Source: SZUA-254 sp031379665
GTDB lineage: Bacteria; Bacteroidota; Ignavibacteria; UBA10030; SZUA-254
Direction of reading: 5' to 3'
Assembly: GCA_031379665.1 (NCBI GenBank)
Contig: JANNFI010000102.1
Coordinates: forward strand, 1 to 8,475
Length of the DNA: 8,475 nt
Part shown: positions 1-5,896 of the stretch, one piece after another
Position numbering within the stretch: position 1 is the stretch's first letter
How the letters are laid out: each line of letters begins with the position of its first letter
Notes under the pieces: generated by a model
Database searches by the model: none
What the model saw: the letters and a program-made list of their open reading frames with translations, nothing else
What the model was told of the DNA's origin: nothing
Position numbers and translations under genes: made by a program

Positions 1-1
1 C

Positions 2-1075
2 TACCCGACGGCGACTTCCAACGCGTTCATGTTCGACGGGGGATACGTGTCCAGGGACAGTATTTGGACGGGCGTCGGCTTCTGGCTGAAGTTCGACTCA
101 GCGCAGACGGTCGCACTGCCCGGGATACTCAACCTGCAGGACACCTCCGAGGTGAAGAAGGGATGGAACATCGTAGGGTCGCTGAGCGACACCATTCACA
201 CCGGCTCGATCGTGCAGGATCCGCCAGGGATCGTCACGTCGTCCTACTTCTACTTCGACACGAGCTATAAGGTTGCCACGAAGCTCGCGCCGGGCATAGG
301 GTACTGGGTGAAGGTGTCGTCGGACGGATCGCTGATCCATATCTACGGCGGCTGGCCGAAGCAGCCTGTAACTCTCGGGGCCTCGGCCATCCCGGCCGGT
401 ATGAACTCGCTCACCGTGCGCGACGTGATTGGCCGGAGCCAGACGCTCTGGTTCGGACCGTCACCAGGAGGCGAATTCCGTCCGGAGCTCTACGAGATGC
501 CGCCGCTCCCGCCTGAGGGGACATTCGACGCCAGGTTCGCCACGCAACGGATCGTGGAGGTCCACGCGGCCGATGCCACCGACCTCCGGCTGCCGATCCA
601 GGTGCAGTCGGACGGATCTGCGCTCACCGTTCTGAGTAACATCGCAGGCGGTGCGACGGGGAGTTACGTGCTCGAGTACTCGGACGGCTCCCGCCCGAGG
701 AGAGTGGATCTGAACGGCGAGTCCACGATCCCGGTTCCGGCGGGTTCGCCGCTGGCGCTGGTGGTAAACGGCAAGGGTACTCTACCGACGGAATACGCCG
801 TCTCGCAGAACTATCCCAATCCGTTCAACCCGACATCGAAGATCGAGTTCGATATTCCGGAGGAGGGGGTCGTGACGATCGCGGTCTTCGACGTCCTCGG
901 ACAGGAAGTGGCCAGGGTCCTCGACCGGCGCGCGTACGGCCCAGGACACCATTCGGCGACGATCGACGCCGGAGCGTTCGCCACCGGCGTGTACTTCTAT
1001 CGCCTGGAGGTGACCGATCCGTCGACGGGCGCGTTCAAATTCCAGAGCACAAGGAAGATGGCGCTCGTGAGGTAA
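2..1075 (+). CDS. T9SS type A sorting domain-containing secreted protein, 5' partial
   Basis: This is the C-terminal part of a large secreted or surface-anchored protein. The frame is open to the left edge. The residues before the first ATG (base 29), YPTATSNAF, continue naturally into the domain, so that ATG is internal and the gene starts outside the window. Two related modules are visible: GVGFWLKF near 71-94 followed by KGWNIVGSLS near 158-187, and PGIGYWVKV near 290-316. Such repeats are common in FCB-group secreted proteins of unknown role. From about 794 to 1072 lies a typical type IX secretion C-terminal domain: the NYPNPFNP motif, then strands including FDVLGQEV and GVYFYRLEV, ending KMALVR. 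By family knowledge this domain directs export through the T9SS after Sec export and is usually cleaved when the protein is anchored or released. No catalytic domain is visible in the part present, so the function is unknown. A strong terminator follows at once, so it is the last gene of its unit. Confidence 0.9.
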   Translation, partial: YPTATSNAFMFDGGYVSRDSIWTGVGFWLKFDSAQTVALPGILNLQDTSEVKKGWNIVGSLSDTIHTGSIVQDPPGIVTSSYFYFDTSYKVATKLAPGIGYWVKVSSDGSLIHIYGGWPKQPVTLGASAIPAGMNSLTVRDVIGRSQTLWFGPSPGGEFRPELYEMPPLPPEGTFDARFATQRIVEVHAADATDLRLPIQVQSDGSALTVLSNIAGGATGSYVLEYSDGSRPRRVDLNGESTIPVPAGSPLALVVNGKGTLPTEYAVSQNYPNPFNPTSKIEFDIPEEGVVTIAVFDVLGQEVARVLDRRAYGPGHHSATIDAGAFATGVYFYRLEVTDPSTGAFKFQSTRKMALVR

Positions 1076-1089
1076 ACTGGGGGCAGTGC

Positions 1090-1124
1090 GCCCGCCGGCC
1101 CCTCAATGCGATGGCCGGATGGGC
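1090..1124 (+). repeat. Imperfect inverted repeat upstream of the terminator
   Basis: The arms are GCCC/GGGC (1090-1093 with 1121-1124) and CCGGCC/GGCCGG (1095-1100 with 1113-1118), separated by a 1 x 2 internal mismatch, with a 12-base loop. It lies between the stop codon of the T9SS gene and its terminator. It could stabilise the transcript 3' end or simply reflect GC-rich sequence. No known RNA family is recognised. Confidence 0.4.
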
Positions 1125-1129
1125 TACCG

Positions 1130-1166
1130 AAGGGAAGGAGGTAATACCCTCCTTCCCTTTTTTTTT
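1130..1166 (+). terminator. Rho-independent terminator after the T9SS cargo gene
   Basis: A perfect 12-bp stem (1130-1141 with 1148-1159; arms AAGGGAAGGAGG and CCTCCTTCCCTT) has a 6-base loop, TAATAC. It runs into nine consecutive T (1158-1166). It lies 55 bases after the stop of the upstream gene and 53 bases before the receptor start, so it separates two transcription units. Confidence 0.93.
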
Positions 1167-1218
1167 GTATTTTCGTTGAATTAATTCCGTCGTCTCAATA
1201 CCCGTCCCTGCTCCAGGA

Positions 1219-3432
1219 ATGAAACTCACGGCCCTCTCGCTCTTCCTCATCCTCTTCCTCTTTCTCGCAGCATCCCGCGGCGTGTCTCAAACGGGCTCAA
1301 TTTCTGGCCGAATCCTCGACATCGAGCAGGGCACGGGGCTCCCCGGGGCGAACGTCGTAGTCGGAGGGACGACAGCGGGCGCCGCCACCGACGATCAAGG
1401 CGCATTCCTGATTGTCGGAATCCCTCCCGGAGAGCATACGATCAGGGCCTCGCTTATCGGTTTTGCCCAGACCGAAATCGAGGTGACTATCGCGGTCGGC
1501 GAAACGCTCACCATCGAACTCCGGCTCGAGCCGTCCCACACCGAAGTCGAAGAGGTGGTGGTGACCGGAACGCGCACCGTCCGTTCGATCGCCGACGTGC
1601 CGGTGAGGGTGGAGGTCATCCCCGAGGAGGAAGTCGAAGAAAAACTCTTGATGACGCCGTCGAGCGTGGCGATGCTCCTGAACGAATCGACGGGGATGAG
1701 GGTCCAGACCACCTCCGCGTCGAGCAACTCCGCGAACCTCCGCATCCAGGGGCTCAGCGGGCGGTACACACAGCTCCTGACCGACGGCATCCCGAATTTC
1801 GGCGGACTCTCGGCCGGCTTTTCCATCACTCAGTTGCCGCCCCTGCACCTGCGGCAGGTCGAGGTGATCAAGGGGGCGACCAGCACGCTTTACGGACCCG
1901 ACGCCATCTCGGGTGTTGTGAACTTCCTGACGAAGAATCCCCCTGACGAAGGTTCGACATTCAGCGGCCTCCTGAACGCGACCACGGCCGAGGGGAGAGA
2001 CGCGGCGCTCTTCTACTCAGCCCGGCCGGCCGAATCATTCGGGTTTACTGTGTTCGCGAGCGGCAACACGCAGGACCTCTACGACGTAGACGGCGACCTG
2101 TTCGCGGACATCGCCGGGTACGACCGCGTAAGCGTTTCGCCGAAACTTCAACTTTCGCTCGGCGAGGACGGCGACGCGCGCCTTACCCTCGGCTACCTCA
2201 CCGAGGACCGAAATGGCGGGTGGATGGGCGTCGCCGTGCCGGCATCGGGTCCGCCGCCGTATACCGAACAGATCGAGACCCGCCGGTGGGACGCATCCTC
2301 CGAGGTAAACCTCCGGCTCGACGGCGGGAGGACGATGGGAATCAAACTCGCGGGGATGCAGATGAAACGGGACGCGGCCTATGGCGCCTCTCCCTTCAAC
2401 GCGACGCAGGAGTTCGCGTTCGCCGACGCCCAGTACGTCGAGCCGTTCGAAGGTGGACATTCGCTCCTGCTCGGGGCGGCGTTCAACCTGGAGGATTTCG
2501 ATGACCGGACGCCCGGCATCAGCGCATCGAGGAGTTACATCTACCGGACGACCGGTCTCTTCGCGCAGGGCGAATGGAAAATCTCGCCCGTGTGGACGGC
2601 CCTCGCCGGCGGCCGGTTTGACTTCCACAATATCTACGGCACGTTTTTCACGCCGCGCCTCTCCGTGAAGTTTGCCCCCTCGTCGGAAGTCACGATCAGG
2701 GCGGGCGGCGGGTCGGGGTTCAAGGCGCCGACGATTTTCGTCGAGGAGGCGGAAGAGGTGGGCTTCAGGAACGTCCAGCCGATCGGCGACGCCGTGACGG
2801 AACGCGCCGTGAGCGCGTCGTTCGACGTCAACTGGAACACGCTCCTCACCGATGACGTAACGCTCGGCGTGAACGCCGCCTTCTACCTTTCGCGGATCTC
2901 CCACACGCTCCTCACCGACGAGGATTCCCTGATGAACGGCGGAATGATTTATTTCCGGAACGCGACGGGCCCGCTCCTCGCCCGCGGTGGTGAGCTGTCT
3001 CTCAAGACCGGCTACCGCGATTTCAAACTCTTCCTCGGGTACACCTTCATATACGCGACGCGCGAGGACAGCGGCACGGTCACCGAACTCACCCTCAATC
3101 CCCGCCATTCGGCCGGCGCCGTCCTCTTCTACGAAAACGAGGAGGCTGGGCTGAAAATTGGGTTCGAGACCTACTTGACCGGCGAACAGCTCCTGGAGCG
3201 AAACCCCTACCGGGACGTTTCGCCCGTCTATGTGCTGAACGGGCTGATCGCGGAAAAAACCTTCGGCATCGTCCGGCTCTTCGTGAATTTCGAAAACATC
3301 TTCGACGTGCGGCAGACCCGCTGGGACCCCCTGGTGGTCGGTCCGCCTGATGCCCCGGACGCGCGGACGGTGCCGGTCTACGCTCCGCTCGAGGGTAGGG
3401 TGATCAACGGCGGTGTACGGGTCGTGTTGTGA
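1219..3432 (+). CDS. TonB-dependent outer-membrane receptor with carboxypeptidase-regulatory-like N-terminal domain
   Basis: This 737-residue outer-membrane active-transport receptor is powered by TonB-ExbBD. Residues 1-24 are a signal peptide with a long hydrophobic core, LFLILFLFLAA. Residues ~27-105 form a carboxypeptidase-regulatory-like beta-sandwich (SISGRILD, LPGANVVV, GIPPGEHTIRASLIGF), typical of FCB-group receptors. A TonB-box-like segment, EEVVVTGTRT, follows at ~111-120. The plug is at ~121-240, with LRIQGLSGRYTQLLTDG, VEVIKGATSTLYGPDAISGV and NFLTK. The remainder, to residue 737, is a beta-barrel with alternating hydrophobic strands and NFENIFDVRQTRWDPL near the end. Length is normal for the family. 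The substrate (siderophore, cobalamin, metal or sugar) cannot be read from the sequence. The ATG at 1219 is chosen because the signal peptide starts there. CAGGA lies directly against it, so there is no well-placed Shine-Dalgarno, as is common in Bacteroidota-type genomes. The stop overlaps the next gene by 4 bases. Confidence 0.93.
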   Translation: MKLTALSLFLILFLFLAASRGVSQTGSISGRILDIEQGTGLPGANVVVGGTTAGAATDDQGAFLIVGIPPGEHTIRASLIGFAQTEIEVTIAVGETLTIELRLEPSHTEVEEVVVTGTRTVRSIADVPVRVEVIPEEEVEEKLLMTPSSVAMLLNESTGMRVQTTSASSNSANLRIQGLSGRYTQLLTDGIPNFGGLSAGFSITQLPPLHLRQVEVIKGATSTLYGPDAISGVVNFLTKNPPDEGSTFSGLLNATTAEGRDAALFYSARPAESFGFTVFASGNTQDLYDVDGDLFADIAGYDRVSVSPKLQLSLGEDGDARLTLGYLTEDRNGGWMGVAVPASGPPPYTEQIETRRWDASSEVNLRLDGGRTMGIKLAGMQMKRDAAYGASPFNATQEFAFADAQYVEPFEGGHSLLLGAAFNLEDFDDRTPGISASRSYIYRTTGLFAQGEWKISPVWTALAGGRFDFHNIYGTFFTPRLSVKFAPSSEVTIRAGGGSGFKAPTIFVEEAEEVGFRNVQPIGDAVTERAVSASFDVNWNTLLTDDVTLGVNAAFYLSRISHTLLTDEDSLMNGGMIYFRNATGPLLARGGELSLKTGYRDFKLFLGYTFIYATREDSGTVTELTLNPRHSAGAVLFYENEEAGLKIGFETYLTGEQLLERNPYRDVSPVYVLNGLIAEKTFGIVRLFVNFENIFDVRQTRWDPLVVGPPDAPDARTVPVYAPLEGRVINGGVRVVL

Positions 3433-5099
3433 GGGAATCGTCCAGGACGACGGCCGTTATCTCCTGGGTAATCCTTGCCGCGGTCGCAGGCCTCGTGCTG
3501 TACATCCGCGTGACGATGCTCGGCCTCCCGTTCGAGCGGGACGAGGGGGAGTTCGCCGTGATGGGTCGGATGATCCTCGACGGCATTCCGCCGTATGGCG
3601 AGGCGTATAACCTCAAACCGCCCGGAATATATCTAGCCTACGCGTTCGTGATGAAGTTCTTCGGGGAGAGCCCGGCCGGGGTCCACATCGGTCTGCTCCT
3701 GGTCAATTTCGGTTGCGCTCTTTTCATTTATTTGATCGTCAGCGGAATCCGGGGGCAGATGACCGCGGCGGTTTCAAGTGCGGCTTTCCTCGCGCTGAGC
3801 GTAATGCCGAAGGTGCTCGGCCTGAGCGCCCACGCGACGCACTTCGTCCTGTTGCCGGCGCTCGCGGGGATGTGCCTGATCCTGCGACAGGCCGGCCCGC
3901 GTGTATCGCGCCTGGAATTGATGGGCGCCGGAATCCTGATGGGTGTGAGTTTCCTGATGAAGCAACCGGGGATCTTCTTCATCCTGCTCGGCGGGGTGAT
4001 GATTGCTCTCGCTGGGCGGGACCGGGGGTCGAAGGGTAGTCCATCGCCCGAGGGCCGCGGCGTGAGCAGAATCGGGGCCGACAAGGGCAGACGATGGTCA
4101 GGACTTTCGTGGTACTCGATTGGGGTTGCCATCCCGATCGGCCTGACGCTGGCCTGGTTATGGATGGCGGGAGTGTTCGACAGGTTCTGGTTCTGGGTCG
4201 TCACCTACGCGCTCAGCTACGGATCGGGAATCGGCCTGGCCGAGGGGCTCGATATCGGATGGTCGATCGGCTCCTCGATCGTACAGCCGTCGTTCGGGAT
4301 TTGGCTGTTTGCGGCGTACGGGTTCTACGGTTTGATGAGACGGCCAGAATCCAGAAGTGAACGGATCCTCATCATCGCATTCGTCGCGGCTTCAGTCCTG
4401 GCGGTGGCGATGGGGTTCCATTTCCGGAGGCACTATTTCGTCCTCCTTTTGCCGGCCGTCGCGATGCTGTTCGGACTGGGGCTCGGAAACATCCACTCAC
4501 TCCTCCGTGCCAACGCACGGTCAATGCGCCTGGCCGTACCCGTCACGGCGCTCGCCGCCATCCTGGCGATCGCCCAGACCTTCTACGCTGGCGCTCACGT
4601 GTACTTCACACCAGAAACCGACCGGGCCAGCCGGGAGATGTTCGGCGCAAATCCCTTCGTGGAATCGCCGCTGATCGGCACTATGATCGCGGCAATGACG
4701 CGGGCCGGCGAGCGGGTCGCTGTCGTGGGATCGGAGCCGCAGATCTATTTCTACGCCGACCGGCGGCCGGCGACGGGGTATCTCTATTCATACAGCCTGG
4801 TCGAAGCCCAGCCCTACGCCGCTGTGATGCGCGCGGAGATGACAGGCGAGATCGAGCGCGCCCGACCCCCGGTCATCGTCTACGTCAATCATCCGACCTC
4901 GTGGCTCCTGCGTCCGGAGTCCGACCTGTCAATTTTCAATTGGTTCGATGCGTACCGTTCGCGCGAGGGTTACACCCTTGCCGGGATCGTGGAGGTGATC
5001 TCAGACGAGGAGACGGTGTCGTTGTGGGGGGAGGAGGCGCGCCGATACCGGCCGCGAACGCGGAACTACATCGAGATTTTACGTCGGCCGACGCCGTAA
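3429..5099 (+). CDS. GT39/PMT-family (ArnT-like) integral-membrane glycosyltransferase
   Basis: This 556-residue inner-membrane GT-C fold protein probably transfers a sugar from a polyprenyl-phosphate donor to a periplasmic acceptor; donor and acceptor are unknown. After the first membrane helix (~9-28), the loop carries ERDEGEF (36-42), whose acidic pair D38-E39 matches the catalytic/metal-binding acidic motif of the PMT_2 family. It is followed by ILDGIPPYGEAYNLKPPGIY (49-68), typical of bacterial GT39 proteins. Further family-like sites are FLMKQPGIF (175-183) and HFRRHYF (331-337). About 11-12 hydrophobic helices run to ~388, followed by a soluble, probably periplasmic, C-terminal domain (~395-556). 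The GTG start at 3429 overlaps the receptor stop in the four bases GTGA, which suggests translational coupling. An odd charged stretch at ~196-226 (GSKGSPSPEGRG core) interrupts the membrane segments. Confidence 0.88.
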   Translation: MRESSRTTAVISWVILAAVAGLVLYIRVTMLGLPFERDEGEFAVMGRMILDGIPPYGEAYNLKPPGIYLAYAFVMKFFGESPAGVHIGLLLVNFGCALFIYLIVSGIRGQMTAAVSSAAFLALSVMPKVLGLSAHATHFVLLPALAGMCLILRQAGPRVSRLELMGAGILMGVSFLMKQPGIFFILLGGVMIALAGRDRGSKGSPSPEGRGVSRIGADKGRRWSGLSWYSIGVAIPIGLTLAWLWMAGVFDRFWFWVVTYALSYGSGIGLAEGLDIGWSIGSSIVQPSFGIWLFAAYGFYGLMRRPESRSERILIIAFVAASVLAVAMGFHFRRHYFVLLLPAVAMLFGLGLGNIHSLLRANARSMRLAVPVTALAAILAIAQTFYAGAHVYFTPETDRASREMFGANPFVESPLIGTMIAAMTRAGERVAVVGSEPQIYFYADRRPATGYLYSYSLVEAQPYAAVMRAEMTGEIERARPPVIVYVNHPTSWLLRPESDLSIFNWFDAYRSREGYTLAGIVEVISDEETVSLWGEEARRYRPRTRNYIEILRRPTP

Positions 5100-5126
5100 C
5101 ATCGCCACAGACCGACCCGAGTCCCG

Positions 5127-5462
5127 TCAGCTTGCGCGTTTGGTGGCACCGCTGATGGGGTGTTTCCGCTTCCTGGAAGAGATTTTCATCGGGCGCCGGA
5201 TCGACTCCACATCAACGAGCTGGTGCGTAACGTATTTATGGAGGACGCTGGAGATAAGCGTCTGATAGGGTATCCCTTCCCGGAGCGATCGCTTCTTGAT
5301 CGCCCCGAGAACTTCGTCCGAGAGTCGGATATTGATGTTTCTGTTTTTCCTGATCTTGTCGAGTACGCGTTCGATCTTTTGTCGCTCCTTCGCGGTAGCA
5401 GGTCGGTATAATTCAGCAGCCCGCGCAATGGATTGCTCGTATTTGTCAAGTTTAATTTTCAT
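5127..5462 (-). CDS. Ribbon-helix-helix (CopG-type) antitoxin of a BrnT-like type II toxin-antitoxin pair
   Basis: This 111-residue protein is a DNA-binding antitoxin that should neutralise the adjacent toxin and repress the pair's promoter. The N-terminal half (KIKLDKYEQSIARAAELY, then a basic helix up to ~40) is helical. Residues ~42-79 form a ribbon-helix-helix domain: strand NINIRLS, helix DEVLGAIKKRSLREG, then IPYQTLISSVLHKYV. The IPYQTLISSVLHKY signature is very characteristic of CopG-family antitoxins paired with small BrnT/DUF497-type toxins. The ATG at 5462 overlaps the toxin stop (ATGA), so expression is probably coupled. The C-terminal ~30 residues (RRPMKISSRKRKHPISGAT and following) are a basic tail beyond the usual end of the family. 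They are encoded by visibly more GC-rich DNA than the core and may have been added by read-through into flanking sequence. The gene converges on the glycosyltransferase gene 27 bases away. Confidence 0.85.
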   Translation of the reverse strand: MKIKLDKYEQSIARAAELYRPATAKERQKIERVLDKIRKNRNINIRLSDEVLGAIKKRSLREGIPYQTLISSVLHKYVTHQLVDVESIRRPMKISSRKRKHPISGATKRAS

Positions 5463-5731
5463 GGCACCTGTTCACCATATAGTCGGTTATAATTACGATC
5501 GGCAAATATTGTTTTCAGGAAAATACTTCCGTCTTCATTTAGTATAAACGGAACAACGTGGACATATCCACGTATTGATACTAAAAATACCGGTTGGTCA
5601 ACCTGCAACCGTTTTCGTACCATGAACAGGGATTTACCGTGAAGTATGAGATCCGCGGCTTCATTAAAAGACACGCCCCGCTCCTGTTTTAATTTTGCAT
5701 TCTTCTCCGGAATCCATCGAATCTCGGCCAT
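5459..5731 (-). CDS. BrnT-like (DUF497-related) toxin of a type II toxin-antitoxin pair
   Basis: This 90-residue protein is the probable toxin of the pair. By family knowledge BrnT-like toxins have a RelE-like fold and act as ribonucleases; this one is assigned by sequence pattern only. The N-terminus IRWIPEKNAKLKQERGVSF followed by NEAADLIL matches the W-x-x-E-K-N ... R-G-V-S-F-x-E-A pattern of the group. Later strands VFLVSIRGYVHVVPFI and the end SIFLKTIFADRNYNRLY also match; the conserved lysine and arginine there are candidate catalytic or RNA-contact residues. The toxin precedes the antitoxin, the brnTA order rather than the more usual antitoxin-first order. The ATG at 5731 is favoured because the family pattern begins immediately after it. 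There is no Shine-Dalgarno, and the promoter's -10 ends 3 bases upstream, so the message may be leaderless. The gene looks intact. Confidence 0.82.
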   Translation of the reverse strand: MAEIRWIPEKNAKLKQERGVSFNEAADLILHGKSLFMVRKRLQVDQPVFLVSIRGYVHVVPFILNEDGSIFLKTIFADRNYNRLYGEQVP

Positions 5732-5734
5732 TTC

Positions 5735-5763
5735 AAGATATGACGTTATGTATACAATGTCAA
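5735..5763 (-). promoter_or_regulatory. Predicted toxin-antitoxin promoter with embedded operator-like palindrome
   Basis: On the minus strand a perfect -35 TTGACA (5763-5758) is followed, 17 bases later, by TATCTT (5740-5735) as the -10. The spacer holds an 8-bp perfect palindrome, TGTATACA (5749-5756), a plausible site for the ribbon-helix-helix antitoxin to autorepress. Transcription would begin about at the toxin ATG. The match is by eye. Housekeeping promoters in Bacteroidota proper often differ from this sigma70-type consensus, so the call is moderate. Confidence 0.55.
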
Positions 5764-5857
5764 ATACCGCCCCAGGGAGGACGATGGTAACGTAAGCGCA
5801 CCGGGGGAGGGTAACAATGGGTGGAACGCCTGAATCGGCGCGCGGGCAGGCGGGATC

Positions 5858-5886
5858 TTGATTATTCGTACTGTTTCAGTTATTAT
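5858..5886 (+). promoter_or_regulatory. Predicted sigma70-like promoter of the fused spermidine-synthase-like gene
   Basis: TTGATT (5858-5863) and TATTAT (5881-5886) are separated by exactly 17 bases. The predicted transcription start, near 5893, lies just before the ATG at 5897. It diverges from the toxin-antitoxin promoter about 95 bases away. If real, it rules out the in-frame upstream TTG at 5858 and the ATG at 5885 as starts, because both lie within the promoter. Confidence 0.45.
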
Positions 5887-5896
5887 GCTCCCCTCT

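Noticed and set aside
1081..1166. Possible riboswitch (for example cobalamin) ahead of the TonB receptor
   Set aside because: The structured stretch ends in a terminator directly after the T9SS gene, and I see no recognisable riboswitch box; a plain 3' terminator with an upstream hairpin explains it.
1176..1204. Possible promoter for the receptor (TTGAAT at 1176)
   Set aside because: No acceptable -10 lies at a suitable distance; a promoter must be present in this gap but I cannot place it.
2035..3108. 357-codon open frame on the minus strand
   Set aside because: It lies entirely antisense to the clear TonB receptor, is Arg/Glu/Val-rich without domains, and is what a GC-rich gene gives in the opposite frame.
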